Shown here piece after piece: positions 44,771 through 55,555 of a stretch of 64,000 nucleotides of DNA. Origin of the DNA: Arcuatula senhousia (taxonomy: Eukaryota; Mollusca; Bivalvia; Mytilida; Mytilidae); contig OZ020303.1 of assembly GCA_963971305.1 (NCBI GenBank), positions 38,924,106 to 38,988,105 on the forward strand, read 5' to 3'. The notes beneath the pieces are model-generated. The model was not told the DNA's origin. It did no database searches and saw nothing but the letters and a program-made list of their open reading frames with translations. The translations under genes were made by a program, and so were the position numbers. Numbering within the stretch: the first letter of the stretch is position 1; the number at the start of each line of letters is the position of its first letter.

Positions 44771-45563
44771 TACTCTATATGTGGGGGTGGAAAGGGGGGA
44801 CGGTGATACGGTGGCTGAAGGGGCGGGGAGCGGTGGCTGAAAGGGCGGGGAGCGGTGTTAAAATAGACGGGGGACGGTGATGGAACAGGCGGTGGAAATC
44901 TAGCATGGTCGGTGGTGTAGCCGTTTTAGATTTTTGTACATGCTTCATAATTGTGTCTGTATGTTCTTAATATATTATGGTACAATCTGTATTTTGCTTG
45001 CCAAAAGTAACATTAAGTGATGTTTAAATGCGCATTTTTTTATTCCCGATTTTTTATATTATCGGAATCGCAAGCTACCAGACGATCACATCAAGGCACT
45101 TTTATGCTTTAGGGAACAATACGGAAAGGGTGTTAGGCAAAGAAGTGTAGGTTCATAAATTGTAATTCATAAAAATTGTAATTTTTGTGAACACTTTTAG
45201 TACAATTTTTTTACGTATTTTCACATGGAAGAGGTAGGTTTTATGCCATAAAACTTGGTTCAACCCAACGTTTCCTTTGAATGACTATTCCAAGTCAGGA
45301 CCATTGCGATCCTCCATTTCCCCGGTGTGCTTGCCTTGATTTGTCTTTTCCAATGGACATCCTTCAAGTTCGGTAGTTTTTTATTACCTTTATTCTTTAA
45401 AAAAGTGACATCAAAGTCCGAACACACAGTCGCATAAAGAAACATACATGTTTGTCTGCGATATGTGGGTTTAATTTTGACATGTTTTACGAAATTATGA
45501 ATATTATATAGTGGATACATGTTGAAATAGAACAAACAACATTTCTTTAATAAACTGTTTTTT

Positions 45564-45636
45564 ATGTATATTGTGGGCATTATGTGCATTTTTGATACGG
45601 CGTATCAAAAATTCACATAATGCCCACAATATACAT
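45564..45636. repeat. Near-perfect hairpin, 35-bp arms
   Basis: Left arm from ATGTATATTGTGGGCATTAT and right arm its inverse ATAATGCCCACAATATACAT, one mismatch, centre GGC. A second hairpin follows at 45670-45700 (ACCCCCCACTT / AAGTGGGGGGT). Confidence 0.9.
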
Positions 45637-45699
45637 GTGCGTAACGCACAATCACTCCATATATCTTTTTATACCCCCCACTTCAAAAGTGGGGGGTAT

Positions 45700-46110
45700 A
45701 TAGTGATAGGGGTGTCCGTCCTTCCGTCCTTCCGTCCGTCCTTCCGTTACACTTCAGGGTACCCATCTCTTATCCGCAACTCCTCCTAAACCCCTTGGTG
45801 GATTTTCATGAAACTTACACACAATCTTTGTGACATAATGTAGATGTGCACCTACTATTTTAAAATTTGATCAGAATGATTTTTGGAGTTTCCTATACCA
45901 AAACATGGACTTAGCCATTCCTCTACATGGGGGTACCCATCTCTTATCCGCAATTCCTCCTAAACCCCTTAATGGATTTTCATGAAACTTACACACAATC
46001 TTCGTGACATAATGTAGATGTGCATCACCTATTCTAAATTTTATCTGATTAATTTTTTTGGGGGGTGGGGGGTATTTATTTGTGAGCTGCGGCTCACAGT
46101 TTTTCTAGTT
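45700..46110 (+). repeat. Dispersed repeat with internal 174-bp duplication
   Basis: After a run of TCCGTCCTTCCGTCC, the word GGGTACCCATCTCTTATCCG occurs at 45757 and 45931, with the following 90 bases nearly the same. Ends near GTGAGCTGCGGCTCAC, a hairpin. A common class of molluscan dispersed repeat; no ORF. Confidence 0.7.
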
Positions 46111-46297
46111 TCTAACGGTTTAAATTGATAAAGAAAAAGAAATTTGTTATGAAATCTGATGGTTTATCTAAGCTCTTAGGTTTTTCCTAGCCCAAACATA
46201 GTTTGATCTTAGTCATAATTTCTTTTCACGTTCGGCATTTTTGGTTTTATTGTTATATTACGCTCTTTACATTCGTATAGTGTTCGGAATTTTCAAT

Positions 46298-46620
46298 TTG
46301 GGTGAGTGAGTGAGTGAGTTGGTGTTTTACGCCCGTGCAACGCTATAAAGGTTATTTACAGGCGATGAACATGAAAAGGATGATAAAATGAACATGAAAT
46401 GAGGATGATAAATGAAATATGGGGATGGGGTGGGAAACAAAGGGACAGTTAATTTTGAAGAACCACAGGAAAAGGGGAGAGGTGGGTAGGGGCGGAAAAT
46501 TTAGCCAATGTGGTGCACTACTGGGCGGTCCACAAAGGGGTCTTTTACGTGCATGAAGCGTGATTTTTTGGTAGAGTGCCTTTGCACGATGAGCCTTGAA
46601 TAGACGAAACACGCGTCAGA
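46298..46620. repeat. SINE-like repeat with (GAGT)n end
   Basis: GAGTGAGTGAGTGAG is followed by TTGGTGTTTTACGCCC, the same kind of tail as the SINE at 5133. The other end (TCTTTTACGTGCATGAAG) resembles the 22680 repeat. GTAGAGTGCCTTTGC...GATGAGCC at 46575 is a fragment of the 47945/48460 element. Confidence 0.55.
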
Positions 46621-47944
46621 CGTATTGTCTGGACCATTTAACTAAAGTCGTTAATTTACCGAAAATGGCTAGCGCATATTAAGGCAGTCTTGGTTGATAG
46701 ACTGTTTTAATATTGGTATCCTTGAAAATAGTGGCAGGTAACAGCGTAGTTTTCGGTCAAAGGTCATAATCATCTAGAGAATACCGTTCGGGGTAGATCG
46801 AGACTGGAGGCAAGTATCTGCCACAAATAGTTATCATGTTCCAAGCGTTTTTATCATGTTTTTGGGACCTTAAGTCTTATAAGGCTACGTTGTGAAAATA
46901 ACTGGCCACGGGTGAAATTATAGAGACGGGGTGCGGGGAGAAACTTCAAAGGGGGCGGGGAGCGGTGAGATAGGGGGCGGTGAGCGGGGAGATAGGGGGC
47001 GGGGAACGGGGGGAAAGGAGGCGGGGAGCGGGGACTTAATACCCCCCTTTCCACCCCCCCCTATATGGAATCATCGGGTGTTTTCCCGATTTCCGGGGCA
47101 AACGTTGATAAAAACGCCGTTAGGTAAATGACGTCAAAAAATGTCAAAATCCCATATTCTTTCAAAATCATGCACTTGTATTAGAAAAAAAAATGCATAC
47201 TTTTGAGAGTAAAGTTGGTTTTATTACTTTGTACATAAGAATTTAAATGTTTTTGAAAATTAATAAACCGGAAGTGACCCATGAAGCAGAAAAAATGTTG
47301 TATCAGTGTTCCAGTCAAGATCTATCAATATGAATACATCACATATAGTTCAAATATATTGAATTTGAATAGAATTCATAAATAACACTAATTTATGATA
47401 ATATTGTTATCCTACAACATGTAAATAATAACAATTTTACGATTATGGATAGACGCGCAAATCAGGACCAATAATAGAAAACCAAGGTATATTCACGTAA
47501 AATGAACTGTTCTTAGTCTAACTTCTCACACGTGGCCTCTCTGGCTAGATTGGATCTTTTTGAATCAAATATTCAATCCGGCGCAGCTCTCAAGCGCCCT
47601 CGGCATGACATGGTGACAGTTGGCATGGGGACAAGTGTCATTAGAACTGGAGGAAGAGTTCTATCTGCATGCTTTTCCCAACCAAGACTATCCGGGCTAA
47701 ATATTTCAGGATTGGGATTTGAATGCCGACAACCATATTTTCGTTTGATGCTCTGCTCGCTTCAGGTGTTGCATTAAGGCATCTTTTATCGACGGCAAAG
47801 CTTCATTTTGGGGGCCGTTTTTAGCAAAGGGTTTCTATCGCATTTCATTGCAAGTAGCATTTGTTGGTGAACCGTTGTAAATGCTGGCAACATAGCGCTC
47901 TAAATCATTTGCTATTTCTTCCATTGGTCTAAAATAAATATGAC

Positions 47945-48535
47945 AACAAAGTTCCAGACAATAAATTTTGCTACGCGCGTTTCGTCTATTCACGACTCAT
48001 CAGAGGCGCTCTACCAAAAATATTGAAAATGCCAAACACTTTTCTAACAGAAAGATCAGCAATAGAACGAAACAGTGACTGGTTTGACTTGAGAAGTTCC
48101 CAGGGTTTAACATGTAATTGCTTTACAAAACAGCTTGTTGAATCACAACCAGTTATAGAATGAAAGTATACAAAAGTATATTCCAAGTGATCTTGCAATG
48201 ACGTGAGCAGGGAAAATTGACCCCACCTTTAGTCAAACAAAGACAAATCTCACAGCCATTAAAACTTTTGTGTTGGAGAACACATCAAAGCTTTAAATTA
48301 TCCGTTTAAATTTCAAAATTGTCTAAACCCTAAGGTTCTTCCTACCCATACATAGTGTTGATCATCTTAGTAATAATTTGGTTCCCCTGTTTAGTCTTTT
48401 TGGTTTTATTGTTCTATGCTCTTCATAATCATATAGTGTTTGACATTTTCAATATTTCTGGTAGAGCGCCTCTGATGAGTCTTGAATAGATGAAACGCGC
48501 ATCAGGCGTAGCAAAATTTATTGTCTGGAACTTTT
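47945..48535. repeat. Inverted pair of about 85 bp, 'GTAGAGCGCCTCTGATGAGTC' family
   Basis: Arm 1 (47945-48035) and arm 2 (48450-48535) are inverted copies: CCAGACAATAAATTTTGCTA versus TAGCAAAATTTATTGTCTGG, and GGCGCTCTACC versus GGTAGAGCGCC. They bracket the TGCD-coding block of the pseudogene. The repeat is, from memory, abundant in mussel DNA. Confidence 0.7.
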
Positions 48536-50470
48536 TTGTAATTTTTATTTATAGCCAATGTCGAAAGCAAAATGGTCTTAAAGGACGAGCACATATGTAT
48601 CTGGTGAATAGACTTTGATGCGATCAAACCCAGACCTGGCAGCAACAGAGGCATGAAATACTTTACGTGTATCCGCTTCTTCGTGTGAACAAAACAATGG
48701 CTCTATTTGAACACGTCTATCTTTTTGTAATAGAAAGACCTTTTTGCCAACAGTCACACCTCCTGCAACAATCAGTATCTGGTCTTCCGACCGCAGTTCC
48801 GGTACATGTTTGTTCCAATATATGCTAGAACAGAAAGTTGGTCAGTTGCGATTTGTTCTCGGGCTCAGATATGAACTTTTTCCCATTTTAATGAAATTGG
48901 GGTTTGTTCATTTAGATCTAGATCAATTTGTCTTATGCCACGACCAGACCCACGTTTGTTACTTTCACCTGATTTTATTGCGTAGTCTTTTTATATGGAA
49001 CGCCAAATTAACATATATTCAATTAATTGTACCTATCTTCAAATAATTGAAGATATCTTCAATTGAATTATACCTATCTTTAATTCAATTATAGATATCT
49101 TCAATTCAATTACACCTATCTTTAATTCAATTATAGATATCTTCAATTCAATTACACCTATCTTCAATTCAATTGTACCTAGGTACAATTCAGCACAATT
49201 AAAGATATCTTCAATTCAATTGTACCTATCTTCAATTCAATTGTACCTATCTTCAATTCAATTGTACCTATCTTCAATTGAATTAAACCTATCTTCAATT
49301 GAATTGAACCTATCTTCAATCGAATTGAACCTATCTTCAATTGAATTAAACCTATCTTCAATTCAATTGTCTCTATATCTATAATTGAATTGAAGATAGG
49401 TATAATTCAATTGAAGATAGGTGTAATTGAATTGAAGATATCTTCAAATGAATTGAAGATATCTTCAAATGAATTGGAGATATCTCCAAATGAATTATGG
49501 AGATGTTGGAATTAGACCTATCTTCAAGTGAATTAAAGATATCTTCAATTCAATTGAAGATAGGTACAATTGAATTATACCTAGGTGCAATTAAATTGCA
49601 CCTAGGTATAATTCATTTGAAGATAGGTTCAATTGATATGAAGATATCTTTAATTATTTGAAGATAGGTACAATTGAATTGAAGATATCTTCAATTTATT
49701 TGAAGATATCTTCAAATGATTGAAGATATCTTCAATTATTTGAAGATAGGTACAATTAATTGAATATATGTTAATTTGGCGTTCCATATTTTTACTGATC
49801 AAATACTATATCAGCTCTTCTACTAATGCCAATAAGACCACCTATTGTTTTGGAATGCCTGTTGATGGACTGTTCGAGTTTTAAATCTGTCCATACTTTG
49901 TTAAAATTCCCAGATGAACCTTTTACAGGAAAGTTACCAAGAGGCAATTGTTCAAGCGCTGCAGGTGCAGTAAGAGATTGGAGACGCATATCAGCAAGTT
50001 ACACAGGAACCCACCTTGAATAGTTTGTGTGATCATACTCGAAAAAGTAGGGAAGCATTGCAGAAAGGGATGACAGATGAAGTTCCCATATTCCTAAACG
50101 TTCTGCTCGAATGTATTGGAGAAGGATAGAAACCATGTGGATAGAAAATAAAGACTAAAGAGATGTGGAATAAGTGTACGCGACACAGCCCACAATTAAA
50201 CGTAATCATTCCAGAATGCGATTGTTGCATTATCAGTAAGTTCAGCAAAATACCTCGGTTATAGTGGGACCCTCTAAACATTTGATCAACAGAGTACTTG
50301 CATATATATCAGAATCAGCCAAAGCACCTTCTAACCCGCTGTCCTTAAAGCATTTTCCCAACACTGACAAAAATACCATGGCAACATGAAAGACTCCCAG
50401 TCTTACAACCAAAGGTTTGAAGTGGTATGGCATTGAATTTCCATGGCCTTACAGCACAATGCTTAATCAA
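47986..50470 (-). pseudogene. Decayed transposon-like gene ('HEEADTR' / 'TGCD' family)
   Basis: Blocks of one protein occur in order on the minus strand but in changing frames: VVRLGVFH (about 50400), GIWELHLSSLSAMLPYFF (about 50095-50040), WTDLKLEQSINRHSKTIGG (about 49900), SHEEADTRKVFHASVAARSG (about 48690) and SITGCDSTSCF (about 48145). These match, from memory, a large family of repeated genes in mollusc and cnidarian genomes with HEEADTR and TGCD motifs, of unknown function and probably transposon-borne. Stops, frameshifts and the insertion at 48996-49786 show it is dead. The N-terminus, right of about 50470, could not be traced. Confidence 0.7.
48996..49786. mobile_element. TA-flanked inverted-repeat element made of short self-complementary repeats
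   Basis: Termini TGGAACGCCAAATTAACATA and TATGTTAATTTGGCGTTCCA are perfect inverted repeats, extending through TATTCAATTAATTGTACC. TA lies directly outside both ends (48994-48995 and 49787-49788), the target duplication typical of Tc1/mariner-like elements. The roughly 700-bp interior consists of variants of a 12-13 base half-unit (AATTGAAGATAT, AATTGAAGATAGGT, AATTGTACCTAT) in both orientations. There is no ORF. It interrupts the HEEADTR/TGCD pseudogene. Confidence 0.9.
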
Positions 50471-52290
50471 AAGTCAACACAGTGTTTATCTGTCCAAGTT
50501 TATGCATCATTTTGTCAAGCATATCAATAACGTTATATGGCAGATAGATTGGTAGCCGATGCTAGTAACATGGACAAAAACCAACAACAGACATTTCTTG
50601 CTGCACATTTTTCATTAAATGCTGACCATCTAGGTATACATGCACTGACTGGGGTTATCAATGGTAATTTCAAACAACTTTACGGGACCCATGCGACATA
50701 TGATTCAAGCTTGGTCAAGAAGTTCTTCAGTATCAGAATCTGTTCTATTAGGTTTTAAGATCCAGTTGATGTTGACTTTACCTAAAAGACAATCTTGGCC
50801 TGATCATTTGTTACCCGAAGAATACTTTTTCAAAGCTTGAATGTCACATTGCAGGGTCAGTAATGTACTAGCCCTTATTCTGGTTGTTGTTTTACCAAAC
50901 TGTGAATCTGGCGTTATTTTGTCTGTGTATTTACTTGACGCTGGTATAGTACCATTGTTGTAGCATGTGCTGTGAGCTTGCTATCAAGAGTTATTATTAT
51001 CAGCAGCCACCTGTATAAAAGATCCAGAAACAATGTTTGATGGAATGATCACTTCTGTCTCAGCCTGGCTTTGTGTGTTTTTCTCCGCAATATATGTCTC
51101 AAAACGACATAGAGTTTTGGGGCTACATATTTGTTAACAATGGATATTATGTCGTGGGAGAAATATTAAAATGTCAACTTTGTATTCAGCGCCGCGAATA
51201 AAAACTCGAAATGTTGATTAGATTTTTGAAAAGTTTATAGTATTGTTCAAAAGCTGGAAGTAATTGATTGATTGATTGATTGATTTGTTAATGTGAAGTT
51301 ACAGGAGAACATGACGCCAGAAGAGCTTTTTTTCATTTTAATTTCACTATGGGTTTGAACAGTAGAATGTTTTTAAAGAAATTAAATTTTGATATCAAAG
51401 TCATGAAACATGAAAGTAGCATTTTGTTTCAGTGAAATACTTAAAAATATATCATTTTTGGCTTTAACAGACATAATACCAAAAACATAGCTTGGCACTG
51501 AAGGTAAAAGTACGGGACTCAAAGGGTTAAACTGTTTAATCTATTTGATATGTACAATAGATATATAATTTTTCAGTATTGAAACAAATAGAGTTTTAAA
51601 TAGTATGAAAAAAAAAATACAAAATGACGTCATCAACTGAACAGCCAATAGAATCTTTCAGCCCGGGAAATCGCAAAAACACCTGACGGAGCAGTATTCT
51701 ATATGCTTTAATCTACCAGAATTTACATAAAAACTGCTGATATACCTTTGAGTACAGCGAACCCCCGATTCAGAGCTTCGGTCCAGGGTCTACTATGGAA
51801 AACTTTTTATATTCTTATCTATAACATCCTATCAATCCGTGATCTAAAAAAAATAATTGTAAAAAAACAAAACAAATCAAAACAAAAAATACAAAAACAT
51901 AAAACACACAACATAAACATAATTAAAAAATGTGCTTTGAGATATATGCACCAAATTGTTTATACTAACAGTACAAAATATGAGAAACAATATATTAGAA
52001 GATGGTTTGCCTTATAATTGAAATTGGCCGCCATTTTTAAGATGGTCGCCTCAGAAATAGCATATGTATCTCTACACAATCAAATAGATTTTATTTAAGG
52101 TTATTTATGACCCAAATAGGCACGAACAGCAAAAGATATGTGCTAAAACAAAATTTAATAATAACAATTGTAAAGAGAATCAGAGAAGATTCTGTGTGAA
52201 AATATCAGGTGGGGAGTGTAAGGAATATACTGTGAATATAATATTATATCTAGCTGATTGTAGTAAAATTGTGTTTAGATATCAAAATTG
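50471..52290. other. Intergenic, mostly unassigned
   Basis: The left part may contain the unreadable N-terminal region of the pseudogene. A (TTGA)n run lies at about 51259-51284. The rest is AT-rich with no exon, hairpin array or clear terminal repeat found. Confidence 0.35.
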
Positions 52291-52297
52291 TTATATT

Positions 52298-52380
52298 TTT
52301 ATACGACCGCAAAAAATTTGCGGACGTATTATGGTATGATGCTGTCGTCGTCGTCGTCGTTGTCGTCGTCGTTGTCTGTT
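52298..52380 (+). repeat. Hairpin plus (GTC)n trinucleotide run
   Basis: ACGACCGCAAAAAATTTGCGGACGT forms a stem-loop, followed at once by repeated GTCGTC with occasional GTT. This looks like the start of a dispersed mussel repeat. Confidence 0.6.
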
Positions 52381-52539
52381 AACTTAAGTGTATACACGAT
52401 AACTTTAGTTCTAGTTTTTAAGATGGCTGACAATGCCTACCTATTGAAGTATTACTAGCGATGTCACTCTGTCTGTTCATATGTCTATCAATTTGTCCAA
52501 CCTGCAATAGGGGCGCGACATTTATGAACCCTATTAGTT

Positions 52540-53760
52540 CTGACTTGACATGACTTTAGCCATTTTCACTCCACAATGGAGCATAGGCTACTGACAATTC
52601 TTCTCCATCTTCCTCTGTCCTTTGAAAATTGGTGGATGCGGTTCCATATATGACCATTCACTGTCATTTCTTTTTCATGGATCTCCTCCATGTTAGTCTC
52701 GGCCTTCCCTTTTTTCCTTTGCGTTATTGCTTAACGTGTAATTTAACCCTTTCCACCTTCTTTTATTTTAAGAACAATTGGAGTTTAGTTTGTTCTCTAT
52801 TGACTATTGACAACGCGACGGGTGTGCTATAGCAAGCAGGAACTGCTTACTCTTCCGGAGCACCTGAGTTCACTCTTGTTTCGACTGGAGTTCGTGTTGT
52901 TGATTGATATTCAGTTATTTTGTGTTTCCATGTTTTACATGTTGTCTGTTTTTGTCCCGTTCTTGTTGGTGTTTACTGGGTTTGTCTCTGCCCTTTCGGA
53001 CTTTTGACATTCGGATACCCCATTGGTACCTCTGCTTCTCTCTGTCAAAGGTCAAGGTTGGTAATTTTGTTAGGCCACCATATCTGCAGACATTTGTTTA
53101 TGAATACATTTTTTTTGTACCTGAAGTTTCTTTTCTCAAACCCAAACCTGATTGGTGGTCTCACATTTTTTTTGGTCGAAGGCTGTACTATAGACCTTTT
53201 TAGGATATGCCTCTTTAGTTTTTACATCCGATTTAGTCTCTCTTTTTGTAGAAATTAAATTGTGTATCTTTGTTCGAGTCTTATGGAAGTTCTTCTGTTT
53301 TCAATGGGTTTCAGAATTGTTTCCGTTTTATTTTAGGATCCGATTTAAATGGTGGTATCAACTCTGCGCCTGGCGATTTGCCAGTTTTTCCCGCATTTTT
53401 CAAGGTCTTTATGACTTTGATAATTTCATTTAAGGATGGCACTAACAGTCAATGTAAAGGTGGTCTGCAGCAGGTTGAATATATGCCATTGTTTCAGGCG
53501 GTGTTTGGTTAAGTAGATCAGTAAAATGTTCTGTCCATCTCTGCCTTTGTTCTTCCATTGAGGTTAACGTGTTCCCATTATTTGTCTTTTACGGTTTTTT
53601 TTCTGATTTTAATTATTTCTCTTGTAATTTCTTACTGTTCTTTCATACTTCCTTGTTCTGCTGCTAGTTCTGCTTAAGTTGCATAATAGCATTTGTTATC
53701 GTTATTCACACTTCTCTTAACTTTTTGACGTTATAGCTTTGTAGTCCATGTCCAACTTCG
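52540..53760 (-). pseudogene. LINE reverse-transcriptase fragments, internally deleted
   Basis: Minus-strand reading gives, near 53590-53480, EEQRQRWTEHFTDLLNQTPP and, near 53460-53380, SLNEIIKVIKTLKNAG...GKSPGAE, both from the start of a LINE reverse-transcriptase domain. Near 52715-52560 comes GRPRLTWRRSMKKEM...DRGRWRRIVSSL, the usual extreme C-terminus of such ORF2 proteins. The catalytic centre between them is missing and about 270 bp of another repeat (52790-53060) sits there. Frames shift and stops occur, so the copy is inactive. Confidence 0.75.
52790..53060 (+). repeat. Dispersed repeat, second copy at 60880-61050
   Basis: Shared words with 60880-61050: TAGCAAGCAGGAA / TAACAAGCAGGAA, GAGTTCACTCT / TAGTTCACTCT, TTTTGACATTCG and ACCTCTGCTTCTC / ATCTCTGCTTCTT. 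Same orientation in both. It lies inside the LINE remnant. Confidence 0.65.
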
Positions 53761-55077
53761 TTTTTCTTGATCAAGTCTTTACACATTCAATAAAAAAATT
53801 CGCCGAGCGCAGCGTGATACGACCACAACATATCGAACCCTGTACGTTCTAGACCCAATATGGATGGTCACTTGCTTTAGACACATGCAGCCCATGGTGG
53901 ACTGACAAAGTTTTAGACATATGCAGCCTTTGGTGGACATTTCTCAAGAAATTCATTTTTTTTTCCAAAGCAGACAAAAAATAAATTACAGTTTAATAAA
54001 ATTAGTACCCTTTTGGGCCCTCATTAAGGATATCTGCTACCTTTAAGTTTTGCCCCTTAACAGCAATAAGGAGGAGCAGAGTGTCAAAAGAATTATAATA
54101 CGGTAAGCAAAAAAAAATTGAAATCGGACAATGGGCGCATTTCAATTGAGCGCATTTGAAAATGACCCATGCTTTCATTTGAGCGAATTTTTCTATTTCG
54201 ATTGAGCGAATATTTTTTCCAGGCAAATACAGGTAAATATAGGTAAATGATTATAATTTTTGTACACAAAAAAGAAAGAAGAGTACTCAAATTTGCATAT
54301 ACATATTTACTTAAATAAGATTTAAAATATTTATTTTTATATTAAAACAAGTGTGGACTCTAATGCATATTGCCTAGCAAGCCGCTATGGACACGAAAAG
54401 CAAAGGTCTGCTTTAGTAACATAAAAAAAAAGACTTTATTATTTCTAGGTCCTGCTAAGTTTATTGTTGAATTCTATAAGTAGCCTTTGTTGTACACATA
54501 CTATAAAATCAATCGAAAATTAAGCCATTTTAAGATAGACATGTTGATGAATCTAAGTCATGCAAGCGTTTATCCTAAGCATTATTTGTTTTTAGATCCA
54601 GTACATTGTGCATGTAGGTTTATTATCTCCTATTTAGTTTAAAATAACTGCATCAAAGTTTGGTTATGTTAGTGGAGGAAATAGGAAACTATTGCAGATA
54701 GAGAAAAGCTGTTGCTTGCTTAAACCTTCAGCTCATCAAGCTCTACAAAAGTCTACATTGGATCGAAGATGTCACAGTCTGTTGTTTATTTATACTTATA
54801 AATCAGCTTAATGTTTAAGTTTAAAAAAGTTTCAATCTTCAAATTATTCTGAGAACAAAAACTACTAACGGGATTCTGGGAATACCGAAGACGAAAATCA
54901 AACATATATTTTTTTGCCTAGAATGTTTACAATTTTCGTTTTATAATATTATTATTTTCAACATTCAGTTGCATTCCAAGCATGCGAAGATGTAAAAAAA
55001 ATCGTACATTGGTATTTTGACTTTTTTCTAAGTGTGACCAAAAGGCAAACTGGACTCATCCTTTTTTTTGGTATTTT
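53761..55077. other. Spacer with 'GAGCGAA' repeats at left
   Basis: Around 54120-54210 several copies of TTGAGCG(A/C)AT occur; inverted relatives lie at about 57085-57180 (see findings). The rest is AT-rich and unassigned. Confidence 0.4.
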
Positions 55078-55390
55078 TAGTCTTGGGCCAATGCAAGACG
55101 GCGAGCAGCGACTTATGGTCATGCTGAAGACTGCTGGCTGTTTTCCATTGTGATTTTTTAAATTCCCGTTTCTTTATGTTGGATGTGTCACGTACAATTA
55201 TTCCACATCTATTTATCGTCTACTTTAATAATTATCATTTGTCAGATCAGCCTATGATTTTGAAGTATATAATATTATATGAAATAAGTTTAAACCAAAT
55301 GTAGATCTCTTTATGAAAATTTGCAATGTACATGTCTGCCTTTAAATTTTTTACGTCTAATAGCAATAAATTATATTATAACTTAAACAG

Positions 55391-55555
55391 GGCCAGATCC
55401 AGAATTTTTTGAAAGGGGTTGGTCCACATAAAGTCCGCTGTAGACGAATGACGAAAAGGGGGTGGTTTTTTGCAGAAAACCTACACGTTACGAAATTTTT
55501 GGCGAAAAAGAGGAAAATTCCAACCTCGGACCTCCCCCCCCCCCCCGGATCCGCC
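55391..55555. mobile_element. MITE ending in GGATCCGCC
   Basis: Left GGCCAGATCCAGAATTTTTT and right CCCCCCCCGGATCCGCC; about 165 bp. Same family as 30955-31107 by termini and the G/C runs. Non-coding. Confidence 0.65.

Larger units (their letters stand above)
44775..47068. mobile_element. Segment bounded by G-rich inverted ends
   Basis: Left end CTATATGTGGGGGTGGAAAGGGGGG and right end CCCCCCTTTCCACCCCCCCCTATAT are inverted, 2.3 kb apart. Just inside both ends are same-strand repeats of GGGGCGGGGAGCGGTG (44810-44860; 46950-47035). The interior holds other repeats: a 73-bp hairpin, a 174-bp tandem pair and a SINE-like block. It could be one composite element or two separate G-rich repeats; no transposase is seen. 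Confidence 0.4.

Noticed and set aside
45260..45589. 109-codon minus frame
   Set aside because: Its start lies in the 45564 hairpin and no domain is recognised; likely chance or repeat-derived.
49013..49770. Array read as coding (repeated [14 protein letters not shown] frame)
   Set aside because: The frame is a by-product of the short self-complementary repeats in the TA-flanked element.
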